Positions 19,299 to 33,474 are shown, numbered from the stretch's first letter. The stretch is 64,000 nt of DNA from Macrothele yani (GCA_039090855.1 CM077034.1:13777970-13841969); one strand, 5' to 3'. The notes: generated by a model from the sequence alone, not told the origin. Made by a program: numbers and translations.

Positions 19299-22200
19299 AT
19301 TTTCCAGTGTTTTAAAAGTAAACCTATTGTTTCAATGTATGAAAGAATGCTCACGGGAAAATACCCACTTCTTGAAAATGTAGGCTATCGACTATCTCTT
19401 ACGTCTGTTAAAAGCATGGCCTATTTTTCATTATTTCATCAAGAAAGGCTTCAATTTCAACTATCTGGTCGAGATTTAGGTTCGGACAACTAGCCACAAA
19501 CGTTTTAGGGGCCGTATGAAAATTGCAGTTTCTTTACCTTGTAATGAGAATTGGATTGGGAATCAGGGACGAGCCAAGCAGGGGAGATAAATTAATACCA
19601 GTATCAATGAGTCAATCAAATTTTACGGTTGATAAATTAATTTTCCAGTGTTTTGAAAGTAAACCTATTGTTTCAATGTATGAAAGAATGCTCACGGGAA
19701 AATGCCCACTTCTCGAAAATGTCAGTTATCGACTATCTCTTACGTCTGTTAAAAGCATGGCCTATTTTTCATTATTTCATCAAGAAAGGCTTCAATTTCA
19801 ACTATCTGGTCGAGATTTAGGTTCGGACAACTAGCCACAAACGTTTTAGGGGCCGTATGAAAATTGCAGTTTCTTTACCCTGTAATGAGGATTGGATTGG
19901 GAATCAGGGACGAGCCAAGCAGGGGAGATAAATTAATACCAGTATCAATGAGTCAATCAAATTTTACGGTTGATAAATTAATTTTCCGGTGTTTTGAAAG
20001 TAAACCTATTGTTTCAATGTATGAAAGAATGCTCACGGGAAAATGCCCACTTCTCGAAAATGTCAGCTATCGACTATCTCTTACGTCTGTTAAAAGCATG
20101 GCCTATTTTTCATTATTTCATCAAGAAAGGCTTCAATTTCAACTATCTGGTCGAGATTTAGGTTCGGACAACTAGCCACAAACGTTTTAGGGGCCGTATG
20201 AAAATTGCAGTTTCTTTACCCTGTAATGAGAATTGGATTGGGAATCAGGGACGAGCCAAGCAGGGAGATAAATTAATACCAGTATCAATGAGTCAATCAA
20301 ATTTTACGGTTGATAAATTAATTTTCCAGTGTTTTGAAAGTAAACCTATTGTTTCAATGTATGAAAGAATGCTCACGGGAAAATGCCCACTTCTCGAAAA
20401 TGTCAGCTATCGACTATCTCTTACGTCTGTTAAAAGCATGGCCTATTTTTCATTATTTCATCAAGAAAGGCTTCAATTTCAACTATCTGGTCGAGATTTA
20501 GGTTCGGACAACTAGCCACAAACGTTTTAGGGGCCGTATGAAAATTGCAGTTTCTTTACCCTGTAATGAGAATTGGATTGGGAATCAGGGACGAGCCAAG
20601 CAGGGGAGATAAATTAATACCAGTATCAATGAGTCAATCAAATTTTACGGTTGATAAATTAATTTTCCAGTGTTTTGAAAGTAAACCTATTGTTTCAATG
20701 TATGAAAGAATGCTCACGGGAAAATGCCCACTTCTCGAAAATGTCAGCTATCGACTATCTCTTACGTCTGTTAAAAGCATGGCCTATTTTTCATTATTTC
20801 ATCAAGAAAGGCTTCAATTTCAACTATCTGGTCGAGATTTAGGTTCGGACAACTAGCCACAAACGTTTTAGGGGCCGTATGAAAATTGCAGTTTCTTTAC
20901 CCTGTAATGAGAATTGGATTGGGAATCAGGGACGAGCCAAGCAGGGGAGATAAATTAATACCAGTATCAATGAGTCAATCAAATTTTACGGTTGATAAAT
21001 TAATTTTCCAGTGTTTTGAAAGTAAACCTATTGTTTCAATGTATGAAAGAATGCTCACGGGAAAATGCCCACTTCTCGAAAATGTCAGCTATCGACTATC
21101 TCTTACGTCTGTTAAAAGCATGGCCTATTTTTCATTATTTCATCAAGAAAGGCTTCAATTTCAACTATCTGGTCGAGATTTAGGTTCGGACAACTAGCCA
21201 CAAACGTTTTAGGGGCCGTATGAAAATTGCAGTTTCTTTACCCTGTAATGAGAATTGGATTGGGAATCAGGGACGAGCCAAGCAGGGGAGATAAATTAAT
21301 ACGAGTATCCATGAGTCAATCAAATTTTACGGTTGATAAATTAATTTTCCGGTGTTTTGAAAGTAAACCTATTGTTTCAATGTATGAAAGAATGCTCACG
21401 GGAAAATGCCCACTTCTCGAAAATGTCAGCTATCGACTATCTCTTACGTCTGTTAAAAGCATGGCCTATTTTTCATTATTTCATCAAGAAAGGCTTCAAT
21501 TTCAACTATCTGGTCGAGATTTAGGTTCGGACAACTAGCCACAAACGTTTTAGGGGCCGTATGAAAATTGCAGTTTCTTTACCCTGTAATGAGAATTGGA
21601 TTGGGAATCAGGGACGAGCCAAGCAGGGGAGATAAATTAATACCAGTATCAATGAGTCAATCAAATTTTACGGTTGATAAATTAATTTTCCAGTGTTTTG
21701 AAAGTAAACCTATTGTTTCAATGTATGAAAGAATGCTCACGGGAAAATGCCCACTTCTCGAAAATGTCAGCTATCGACTATCTCTTACGTCTGTTAAAAT
21801 CATGGCCTATTTTTCATTATTTCATCAAGAAAGGCTTCAATTTCAACTATCTGGTCGAGATTTAGGTTCGGACAACTAGCCACAAACGTTTTAGGGGCCG
21901 TATGAAAATTGCAGTTTCTTTACCCTGTAATGAGAATTGGATTGGGAATCAGGGACGAGCCAAGCAGGGGAGATAAATTAATACCAGTATCAATGAGTCA
22001 ATCAAATTTTACGGTTGATAAATTAATTTTCCAGTGTTTTGAAAGTAAACCTATTGTTTCAATGTATGAAAGAATGCTCACGGGAAAATGCCCACTTCTC
22101 GAAAATGTCAGCTATCGACTATCTCTTACGTCTGTTAAAAGCATGGCCTATTTTTCATTATTTCATCAAGAAAGGCTTCAATTTCAACTATCTGGTCGAG

Positions 22201-25200
22201 ATTTAGGTTCGGACAACTAGCCACAAACGTTTTAGGGGCCGTATGAAAATTGCAGTTTCTTTACCCTGTAATGAGAATTGGATTGGGAATCAGGGACGAG
22301 CCAAGCAGGGGAGATAAATTAATACGAGTATCCATGAGTCAATCAAATTTTACGGTTGATAAATTAATTTTCCGGTGTTTTGAAAGTAAACCTATTGTTT
22401 CAATGTATGAAAGAATGCTCACGGGAAAATGCCCACTTCTCGAAAATGTCAGCTATCGACTATCTCTTACGTCTGTTAAAAGCATGGCCTATTTTTCATT
22501 ATTTCATCAAGAAAGGCTTCAATTTCAACTATCTGGTCGAGATTTAGGTTCGGACAACTAGCCACAAACGTTTTAGGGGCCGTATGAAAATTGCAGTTTC
22601 TTTACCCTGTAATGAGAATTGGATTGGGAATCAGGGACGAGCCAAGCAGGGGAGATAAATTAATACCAGTATCAATGAGTCAATCAAATTTTACGGTTGA
22701 TAAATTAATTTTCCAGTGTTTTGAAAGTAAACCTATTGTTTCAATGTATGAAAGAATGCTCACGGGAAAATGCCCACTTCTCGAAAATGTCAGCTATCGA
22801 CTATCTCTTACGTCTGTTAAAATCATTGCCTATTTTTCATTATTTCATCAAGAAAGGCTTCAATTTCAACTATCTGGTCGAGATTTAGGTTCGGACAACT
22901 AGCCACAAACGTTTTAGGGGCCGTATGAAAATTGCAGTTTCTTTACCCTGTAATGAGAATTGGATTGGGAATCAGGGACGAGCCAAGCAGGGGAGATAAA
23001 TTAATACCAGTATCAATGAGTCAATCAAATTTTACGGTTGATAAATTAATTTTCCAGTGTTTTGAAAGTAAACCTATTGTTTCAATGTATGAAAGAATGC
23101 TCACGGGAAAATGCCCACTTCTCGAAAATGTCAGCTATCGACTATCTCTTACGTCTGTTAAAAGCATGGCCTATTTTTCATTATTTCATCAAGAAAGGCT
23201 TCAATTTCAACTATCTGGTCGAGATTTAGGTTCGGACAACTAGCCACAAACGTTTTAGGGGCCGTATGAAAATTGCAGTTTCTTTACCCTGTAATGAGAA
23301 TTGGATTGGGAATCAGGGACGAGCCAAGCAGGGGAGATAAATTAATACCAGTATCAATGAGTCAATCAAATTTTACGGTTGATAAATTAATTTTCCGGTG
23401 TTTTGAAAGTAAACCTATTGTTTCAATGTATGAAAGAATGCTCACGGGAAAATGCCCACTTCTCGAAAATGTCAGCTATCGACTATCTCTTACGTCTGTT
23501 AAAAGCATGGCCTATTTTTCATTATTTCATCAAGAAAGGCTTCAATTTCAACTATCTGGTCGAGATTTAGGTTCGGACAACTAGCCACAAACGTTTTAGG
23601 GGCCGTATGAAAATTGCAGTTTCTTTACCCTGTAATGAGAATTGGATTGGGAATCAGGGACGAGCCAAGCAGGGGAGATAAATTAATACCAGTATCAATG
23701 AGTCAATCAAATTTTACGGTTGATAAATTAATTTTCCAGTGTTTTGAAAGTAAACCTATTGTTTCAATGTATGAAAGAATGCTCACGGGAAAATGCCCAC
23801 TTCTCGAAAATGTCAGTTATCGACTATCTCTTACGTCTGTTAAAATCATTGCCTAGTTTTCATTATTTCATCAAGAAAGGCTTCAATTTCAACTATCTGG
23901 TCGAGATTTAGGTTCGGACAACTAGCCTCAAACGTTTTAGGGGCCGTATGAAAATTGCAGTTTCTTTACCCTGTAATGAGGATTGGATTGGGATTCAGGG
24001 ACGAGCCAAGCAGGGGAGATAAATTAATACCAGTATCAATGAGTCAATCAAATTTTACGGTTGATAAAATAATTTTCCACTGTTTTGAAAGTAAACCTAT
24101 TGTTTCAATGTATGAAAGAATGCTCACGGGAAAATGCCCACTTCTCGAAAATGTCAGCTATCGACTATCTCTTACGTCTGTTAAAAGCATGGCCTATTTT
24201 TCATTATTTCATCAAGAAAGGCTTCAATTTCAACTATCTGGTCGAGATTTAGGTTCGGACAACTAGCCACAAACGTTTTAGGGGCCGTATGAAAATTGCA
24301 GTTTCTTTACCCTGTAATGAGAATTGGATTGGGAATCAGGGACGAGCCAAGCAGGGGAGATAAATTAATACCAGTATCCATGAGTCAATCAAATTTTACG
24401 GTTGATAAATTAATTTTCCAGTGTTTTGAAAGTAAACCTATTGTTTCAATGTATGAAAGAATGCTCACGGGAAAATGCCCACTTCTCGAAAATGTCAGCT
24501 ATCGACTATCTCTTACGTCTGTTAAAAGCATGGCCTATTTTTCATTATTTCATCAAGAAAGGCTTCAATTTCAACTATCTGGTCGAGATTTAGGTTCGGA
24601 CAACTAGCCACAAACGTTTTAGGGGCCGTATGAAAATTGCAGTTTCTTTACCCTGTAATGAGAATTGGATTGGGAATCAGGGACGAGCCAAGCAGGGGAG
24701 ATAAATTAATACCAGTATCAATGAGTCAATCAAATTTTACGGTTGATAAATTAATTTTCCAGTGTTTTGAAAGTAAACCTATTGTTTCAATGTATGAAAG
24801 AATGCTCACGGGAAAATGCCCACTTCTCGAAAATGTCAGCTATCGACTATCTCTTACGTCTGTTAAAAGCATTGCCTATTTTTCATTATTTCATCAAGAA
24901 AGGCTTCAATTTCAACTATCTGGTCGAGATTTAGGTTCGGACAACTAGCCACAAACGTTTTAGGGGCCGTATGAAAATTGCAGTTTCTTTACCCTGTAAT
25001 GAGAATTGGATTGGGAATCAGGGACGAGCCAAGCAGGGGAGATAAATTAATACCAGTATCAATGAGTCAATCAAATTTTACGGTTGATAAATTAATTTTC
25101 CAGTGTTTTGAAAGTAAACCTATTGTTTCAATGTATGAAAGAATGCTCACGGGAAAATGCCCACTTCTCGAAAATGTCAGCTATCGACTATCTCTTACGT

Positions 25201-28200
25201 CTGTTAAAAGCATGGCCTATTTTTCATTATTTCATCAAGAAAGGCTTCAATTTCAACTATCTGGTCGAGATTTAGGTTCGGACAACTAGCCACAAACGTT
25301 TTAGGGGCCGTATGAAAATTGCAGTTTCTTTACCCTGTAATGAGAATTGGATTGGGAATCAGGGACGAGCCAAGCAGGGGAGATAAATTAATACCAGTAT
25401 CAATGAGTCAATCAAATTTTACGGTTGATAAATTAATTTTCCGGTGTTTTGAAAGTAAACCTATTGTTTCAATGTATGAAAGAATGCTCACGGGAAAATG
25501 CCCACTTCTCGAAAATGTCAGCTATCGACTATCTCTTACGTCTGTTAAAATCATTGCCTATTTTTCATTATTTCATCAAGAAAGGCTTCAATTTCAACTA
25601 TCTGGTCGAGATTTAGGTTCGGACAACTAGCCACAAACGTTTTAGGGGCCGTATGAAAATTGCAGTTTCTTTACCCTGTAATGAGAATTGGATTGGGAAT
25701 CAGGGACGAGCCAAGCAGGGGAGATAAATTAATACCAGTATCAATGAGTCAATCAAATTTTACGGTTGATAAATTAATTTTCCAGTGTTTTGAAAGTAAA
25801 CCTATTGTTTCAATGTATGAAAGAATGCTCACGGGAAAATGCCCACTTCTCGAAAATGTCAGCTATCGACTATCTCTTACGTCTGTTAAAAGCATGGCCT
25901 ATTTTTCATTATTTCATCAAGAAAGGCTTCAATTTCAACTATCTGGTCGAGATTTAGGTTCGGACAACTAGCCACAAACGTTTTAGGGGCCGTATGAAAA
26001 TTGCAGTTTCTTTACCCTGTAATGAGAATTGGATTGGGAATCAGGGACGAGCCAAGCAGGGGAGATAAATTAATACCAGTATCAATGAGTCAATCAAATT
26101 TTACGGTTGATAAATTAATTTTCCAGTGTTTTGAAAGTAAACCTATTGTTTCAATGTATGAAAGAATGCTCACGGGAAAATGCCCACTTCTCGAAAATGT
26201 CAGCTATCGACTATCTCTTACGTCTGTTAAAAGCATGGCCTATTTTTCATTATTTCATCAAGAAAGGCTTCAATTTCAACTATCTGGTCGAGATTTAGGT
26301 TCGGACAACTAGCCACAAACGTTTTAGGGGCCGTATGAAAATTGCAGTTTCTTTACCCTGTAATGAGAATTGGATTGGGAATCAGGGACGAGCCAAGCAG
26401 GGGAGATAAATTAATACCAGTATCAATGAGTCAATCAAATTTTACGGTTGATAAATTAATTTTCCAGTGTTTTGAAAGTAAACCTATTGTTTCAATGTAT
26501 GAAAGAATGCTCACGGGAAAATGCCCACTTCTCGAAAATGTCATCTATCGACTATCTCTTACGTCTGTTAAAATCATTGCCTATTTTTCATTATTTCATC
26601 AAGAAAGGCTTCAATTTCAACTATCTGGTCGAGATTTAGGTTCGGACAACTAGCCACAAACGTTTTAGGGGCCGTATGAAAATTGCAGTTTCTTTACCCT
26701 GTAATGAGAATTGGATTGGGAATCAGGGACGAGCCAAGCAGGGGAGATAAATTAATACCAGTATCAATGAGTCAATCAAATTTTACGGTTGATAAATTAA
26801 TTTTCCAGTGTTTTGAAAGTAAACCTATTGTTTCAATGTATGAAAGAATGCTCACGGGAAAATGCCCACTTCTCGAAAATGTCAGCTATCGACTATCTCT
26901 TACGTCTGTTAAAAGCATGGCCTATTTTTCATTATTTCATCAAGAAAGGCTTCAATTTCAACTATCTGGTCGAGATTTAGGTTCGGACAACTAGCCACAA
27001 ACGTTTTAGGGGCCGTATGAAAATTGCAGTTTCTTTACCCTGTAATGAGAATTGGATTGGGAATCAGGGACGAGCCAAGCAGGGGAGATAAATTAATACC
27101 AGTATCAATGAGTCAATCAAATTTTACGGTTGATAAATTAATTTTCCAGTGTTTTGAAAGTAAACCTATTGTTTCAATGTATGAAAGAATGCTCACGGGA
27201 AAATGCCCACTTCTCGAAAATGTCAGCTATCGACTATCTCTTACGTCTGTTAAAAGCATGGCCTATTTTTCATTATTTCATCAAGAAAGGCTTCAATTTC
27301 AACTATCTGGTCGAGATTTAGGTTCGGACAACTAGCCACAAACGTTTTAGGGGCCGTATGAAAATTGCAGTTTCTTTACCCTGTAATGAGAATTGGATTG
27401 GGAATCAGGGACGAGCCAAGCAGGGGAGATAAATTAATACGAGTATCCATGAGTCAATCAAATTTTACGGTTGATAAATTAATTTTCCAGTGTTTTGAAA
27501 GTAAACCTATTGTTTCAATGTATGAAAGAATGCTCACGGGAAAATGCCCACTTCTCGAAAATGTCAGCTATCGACTATCTCTTACGTCTGTTAAAAAGCA
27601 TGGCCTATTTTTCATTATTTCATCAAGAAAGGCTTCAATTTCAACTATCTGGTCGAGATTTAGGTTCGGACAACTAGCCACAAACGTTTTAGGGGCCGTA
27701 TGAAAATTGCAGTTTCTTTACCCTGTAATGAGAATTGGATTGGGAATCAGGGACGAGCCAAGCAGGGGAGATAAATTAATACCAGTATCAATGAGTCAAT
27801 CAAATTTTACGGTTGATAAATTAATTTTCCAGTGTTTTGAAAGTAAACCTATTGTTTCAATGTATGAAAGAATGCTCACGGGAAAATGCCCACTTCTCGA
27901 AAATGTCAGCTATCGACTATCTCTTACGTCTGTTAAAAGCATGGCCTATTTTTCATTATTTCATCAAGAAAGGCTTCAATTTCAACTATCTGGTCGAGAT
28001 TTAGGTTCGGACAACTAGCCACAAACGTTTTAGGGGCCGTATGAAAATTGCAGTTTCTTTACCCTGTAATGAGAATTGGATTGGGAATCAGGGACGAGCC
28101 AAGCAGGGGAGATAAATTAATACCAGTATCAATGAGTCAATCAAATTTTACGGTTGATAAATTAATTTTCCAGTGTTTTGAAAGTAAACCTATTGTTTCA

Positions 28201-30552
28201 ATGTATGAAAGAATGCTCACGGGAAAATGCCCACTTCTCGAAAATGTCAACTATCGACTATCTCTTACGTCTGTTAAAAGCATGGCCTATTTTTCATTAT
28301 TTCATCAAGAAAGGCTTCAATTTCAACTATCTGGTCGAGATTTAGGTTCGGACAACTAGCCACAAACGTTTTAGGGGCCGTATGAAAATTGCAGTTTCTT
28401 TACCCTGTAATGAGAATTGGATTGGGAATCAGGGACGAGCCAAGCAGGGGAGATAAATTAATACCAGTATCAATGAGTCAATCAAATTTTACGGTTGATA
28501 AATTAATTTTCCGGTGTTTTGAAAGTAAACCTATTGTTTCAATGTATGAAAGAATGCTCACGGGAAAATGCCCACTTCTCGAAAATGTCAGCTATCGACT
28601 ATCTCTTACGTCTGTTAAAAGCATGGCCTATTTTTCATTATTTCATCAAGAAAGGCTTCAATTTCAACTATCTGGTCGAGATTTAGGTTCGGACAACTAG
28701 CCACAAACGTTTTAGGGGCCGTATGAAAATTGCAGTTTCTTTACCCTGTAATGAGAATTGGATTGGGAATCAGGGACGAGCCAAGCAGGGGAGATAAATT
28801 AATACCAGTATCAATGAGTCAATCAAATTTTACGGTTGATAAATTAATTTTCCAGTGTTTTGAAAGTAAACCTATTGTTTCAATGTATGAAAGAATGCTC
28901 ACGGGAAAATGCCCACTTCTCGAAAATGTCAGTTATCGACTATCTCTTACGTCTGTTAAAATCATTGCCTAGTTTTCATTATTTCATCAAGAAAGGCTTC
29001 AATTTCAACTATCTGGTCGAGATTTAGGTTCGGACAACTAGCCTCAAACGTTTTAGGGGCCGTATGAAAATTGCAGTTTCTTTACCCTGTAATGAGGATT
29101 GGATTGGGATTCAGGGACGAGCCAAGCAGGGGAGATAAATTAATACCAGTATCAATGAGTCAATCAAATTTTACGGTTGATAAAATAATTTTCCACTGTT
29201 TTGAAAGTAAACCTATTGTTTCAATGTATGAAAGAATGCTCACGGGAAAATGCCCACTTCTCGAAAATGTCAGCTATCGACTATCTCTTACGTCTGTTAA
29301 AAGCATGGCCTATTTTTCATTATTTCATCAAGAAAGGCTTCAATTTCAACTATCTGGTCGAGATTTAGGTTCGGACAACTAGCCACAAACGTTTTAGGGG
29401 CCGTATGAAAATTGCAGTTTCTTTACCCTGTAATGAGAATTGGATTGGGAATCAGGGACGAGCCAAGCAGGGGAGATAAATTAATACCAGTATCAATGAG
29501 TCAATCAAATTTTACGGTTGATAAATTAATTTTCCAGTGTTTTGAAAGTAAACCTATTGTTTCAATGTATGAAAGAATGCTCACGGGAAAATGCCCACTT
29601 CTCGAAAATGTCAGCTATCGACTATCTCTTACGTCTGTTAAAAGCATGGCCTATTTTTCATTATTTCATCAAGAAAGGCTTCAATTTCAACTATCTGGTC
29701 GAGATTTAGGTTCGGACAACTAGCCACAAACGTTTTAGGGGCCGTATGAAAATTGCAGTTTCTTTACCCTGTAATGAGAATTGGATTGGGAATCAGGGAC
29801 GAGCCAAGCAGGGGAGATAAATTAATACGAGTATCCATGAGTCAATCAAATTTTACGGTTGATAAATTAATTTTCCAGTGTTTTGAAAGTAAACCTATTG
29901 TTTCAATGTATGAAAGAATGCTCACGGGAAAATGCCCACTTCTCCAAAATGTCAGCTATCGACTATCTCTTACGTCTGTTAAAAGCATGGGCTATTTTTC
30001 ATTATTTCATCAGGAAAGGCTTCAATTTCAACTATCTGGTCGAGATTTAGGTTCGGACAACTAGCCACAAACGTTTTAGGGGCCGTATGAAAATTGCAGT
30101 TTCTTTACCCTGTAATGAGAATTGGATTGGGAATCAGGGACGAGCCAAGCAGGGGAGATAAATTAATACGAGTATCCATGAGTCAATCAAATTTTACGGT
30201 TGATAAATTAATTTTCCAGTGTTTTGAAAGTAAACCTATTGTTTCAATGTATGAAAGAATGCTCACGGGAAAATGCCCACTTCTCGAAAATGTCAGCTAT
30301 CGACTATCTCTTACGTCTGTTAAAAGCATGGCCTATTTTTCATTATTTCATCAAGAAAGGCTTCAATTTCAACTATCTGGTCGAGATTTAGGTTCGGACA
30401 ACTAGCCACAAACGTTTTAGGGGCCGTATGAAAATTGCAGTTTCTTTACCCTGTAATGAGAATTGGATTGGGAATCAGGGACGAGCCAAGCAGGGGAGAT
30501 AAATTAATACCAGTATCAATGAGTCAATCAAATTTTACGGTTGATAAATTAA
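19299..30552. repeat. 341 bp satellite array, about 33 copies
   Basis: Monomers of 341 bp repeat head to tail with very high identity; the first is partial and diverged and the last is cut off after GATAAATTAATACGAGTATG. Each monomer contains a 103-codon frame on the plus strand (MQFLYPVMRIGLG ... LGSDN) followed by a 29 bp gap. 341 is not divisible by three, so the frames are separate. Only two units (at 23614 and 28730) have an in-frame stop, and one (27365) has a 1 bp insertion. Variant markers (RVSM, RCFE, KIIA, GLGF) recur every third unit over part of the array, and a block of about three variant units at 23273-24266 reappears at 28389-29382, 15 monomers away. Confidence 0.96.
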
Positions 30553-30879
30553 TACGAGTATGGAAGGAAGTTGAGAAAACGTTTTACTGAGAGAAATCGT
30601 AATGTTACGTGGCACGCTTATTATTTTTAGTAAAGCTTTATATAATTTAACAGAAATTACACCAAAGGTCAAGACATAGGCGCGGGAATCCATATAAACG
30701 CCATTCTGAGTGATAACTTATGTAAATGTGTTTCGATTATGATGAAAATGCGGTTAGTTGTTCCTGATAAATAACGGATTGACCGTGATGGAAATCTTGG
30801 GAATGTGATCAGATAAACTCTCAACCATGGGAAGGAAAAAGACAACAGATTCGCATGACCAGTGTTCCAGAAAAGGCAA
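30553..30879. other. Array flank, nothing recognised
   Basis: No gene or clear repeat between the satellite and the purine-rich repeats. Confidence 0.35.
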
Positions 30880-31060
30880 GACAAATGTAATTTCAAATTA
30901 CAAACAGAAATGTGGGTAAAACGGTTACCAGAAAAGAAATCCAAGGAAAAAAGATCCACGGAAAAAAAATCCAACGGAAAAATGATCCAGGGAAAAAAAA
31001 GCCAAAGGAAAAAAAAGCCAAGGAAAAAAGTCCATGGAAATAAAATCCAACGGCTTCTTT
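30880..31060. repeat. Purine-rich short repeats, outer arm of composite palindrome
   Basis: Degenerate 15-17 bp units of the form GGAAAAAAAAxCCA are repeated about ten times and flanked by TAATTTCAAATTAC. The mirror image is at 38730-38860, where the reverse complement has TAATTTCACATTAC, the same A-rich units and the same end GGAAATAAAATCCAAC. The Lys/Arg-rich frame over it is a by-product of the repeat. Confidence 0.8.
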
Positions 31061-31119
31061 CATGTAAGTTAAACCAGTAAGAAACTTAGGGAGTCATATA
31101 AAAATGTACATAAAAAAAA

Positions 31120-33124
31120 AGTTCTCACTTTTTTTTTTTTTTTTTTTTTGATTGGAGGTTTAACGACCGCCGTGAGCAACTCAATGGGCTATAAGCAGTC
31201 GCCCGTCCCTAATTTAGGGTCACTGGTTCCAGGGAAGGGAGAGAGCCAGTGCCGTAAGACAAACACAACATCCATTCATTGATTGATTGGAGGTTTAACG
31301 ACCACCGTGAGCAACTCAATGGGCTATAAGCAGTCGCCCGTCCCTAATTTAGGGTCACTGGTTCCAGGGAAGGGAGAGAGCCAATGCCGTAAGACAAACA
31401 CAACATCCATTCATTGATTGATTGGAGGTTTAACGACCACCGTGAGCAACTCAATGGGCTATAAGCAGTCGCCCGTCCCTAATTTAGGGTCACTGCTTCC
31501 AGGGAAGGGAGAGAGCCAGTGCCGTAAGACAAACACAACATCCATTCATTGATTGATTGGAGGTTTAACGACCACCGTGAGCAACTCAATGGGCTATAAG
31601 CAGTCGCCCGTCCCTAATTTAGGGTCACTGCTTCCAGGGAAGGGAGAGAGCCAGTGCCGTAAGACAAACACAACATCCATTCATTGATTGATTGGAGGTT
31701 TAACGACCACCGTGAGCAACTTAATGGGCTATAAGCAGTCGCCCGTCCCTAATTTAGGGTCACTGGTTCCAGGGAAGGGAGAGAGCCAGTGCCGTAAGAC
31801 AAACACAACATCCATTCATTGATTGATTGGAGGTTTAACGACCACCGTGAGCAACTCAATGGGCTATAAGCAGTCGCCCGTCCCTAATTTAGGGTCACTG
31901 GTTCCAGGGAAGGGAGAGAGCCAGTGCCGTAAGACAAACACAACATCCATTCATTGATTGATTGGAGGTTTAACGACCACCGTGAGCAACTTAATGGGCT
32001 ATAAGCAGTCGCCCGTCCCTAATTTAGGGTCACTGGTTCCAGGGAAGGGAGAGAGCCAGTGCCGTAAGACAAACACAACATCCATTCATTGATTGATTGG
32101 AGGTTTAACGACCACCGTGAGCAACTCAATGGGCTATAAGCAGTCGCCCGTCCCTAATTTAGGGTCACTGGTTCCAGGGAAGGGAGAGAGCCAGTGCCGT
32201 AAGACAAACACAACATCCATTCATTGATTGATTCGAGGTTTAACGACCACCGTGAGCAACTCAATGGGCTATAAGCAGTCGCCCGTCCCTAATTTAGGGT
32301 CACTGGTTCCAGGGAATGGAGAGAGCCAGTGCCGTAAGACAAACACAACATCCATTCATTGATTGATTGGAGGTTTAACGACCACCGTGAGCAACTCAAT
32401 GGGCTATAAGCAGTCGCCCGTCCCTAATTTAGGGTCACTGCTTCCAGGGAAGGGAGAGAGCCAGTGCCGTAAGACAAACACAACATCCATTCATTGATTG
32501 ATTGGAGGTTTAACGACCACCGTGAGCAACTCAATGGGCTATAAGCAGTCGCCCGTCCCTAATTTAGGGTCACTGGTTCCAGGGAAGGGAGAGAGCCAGT
32601 GCCGTAAGACAAACACAACATCCATTCATTGATTGATTGGAGGTTTAACGACCACCGTGAGCAACTTAATGGGCTATAAGCAGTCGCCCGTCCCTAATTT
32701 AGGGTCACTGGTTCCAGGGAAGGGAGAGAGCCAGTGCCGTAAGACAAACACAACATCCATTCATTGATTGATTGGAGGTTTAACGACCACCGTGAGCAAC
32801 TCAATGGGCTATAAGCAGTCGCCCGTCCCTAATTTAGGGTCACTGGTTCCAGGGAAGGGAGAGAGCCAGTGCCGTAAGACAAACACAACATCCATTCATT
32901 GATTGATTCGAGGTTTAACGACCACCGTGAGCAACTCAATGGGCTATAAGCAGTCGCCCGTCCCTAATTTAGGGTCACTGGTTCCAGGGAAGGGAGAGAG
33001 CCAGTGCCGTAAGACAAACACAACATCCATGCCTGACCGGGATTCGAACCCGGACCCCTTACGGACGAATGATCAGAGGCCAACGCCTTAGACCACTGCG
33101 CCACCGGGGCGGCAGTTCTCACTT
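31120..33124 (-). mobile_element. SINE body array C, 14 units, one head, perfect TSD
   Basis: Fourteen units start every 135 bp from 31151 to 32906. Only the last (rightmost) continues into a tRNA-like head (33031-33113), and only the left end has the long poly-T that represents the A-tail. The 11 bp AGTTCTCACTT is directly repeated at 31120-31130 and 33114-33124. So the whole 2 kb block occupies one insertion site. Marker variants (GCTTCC, CAACTTA, ATTCGAGG) show that five units were duplicated as a block: ATTCGAGG occurs at 32231 and again 675 bp later. 135 is divisible by three, so long meaningless frames run across units. Confidence 0.96.
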
Positions 33125-33474
33125 CTCAAAGATTACAAGGATTCCATGATTTGTTTCCATGGAGGTTCGAGCAATTGGGGGCGTACAAAAATTGCACTTT
33201 TGATTTTCTTTTGTCCACTTCCATGTTGGGTGACCTTGTAGGAAATTTAGGGGTCGTACAAAAATTGCGCTTTTGTTCCCGTGTCACGTGTCCAGAAATT
33301 TGGTGAAGTCTGTAAAAGGGATACGAGGTGCTTGGTTTCATTTTTTAACATTGGTGCTTGGTTTCGTGGGCTCTAACCCCAACTTCCGTAATTTTATATT
33401 CTGGAGAGTCGGTCAGCTTATTCTCAAAGTTACCCCTGAACAGCTCTTAGAAACATGGGGGGGGAGGGGAATAG
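33125..33474. repeat. Family N copy, left arm outside the foldback
   Basis: Contains GTGAAGTCTGTAAAAG, CAACTTCCGTAATTTTATAT and TTAGAAACATGGGGGGG in the same order as 52770-52910. Two short diverged TAGGGG(T)CGTACAAAAATTGC blocks match the GGGGCCGTATGAAAATTGCA block of the 341 bp satellite. It is the mirror partner of 38086-38540. Confidence 0.8.

Noticed and set aside
19523..30405. A 33-member tandem gene family encoding a 103-residue protein
   Set aside because: Units are homogenised satellite monomers, the protein has no recognisable motif, and its DNA overlaps blocks that are non-coding and in other frames in family N. Kept only as a low-interest check.
30862..31080. Lys/Arg-rich 72-residue protein
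   Set aside because: Produced by a purine-rich short repeat, mirrored at 38730-38860.
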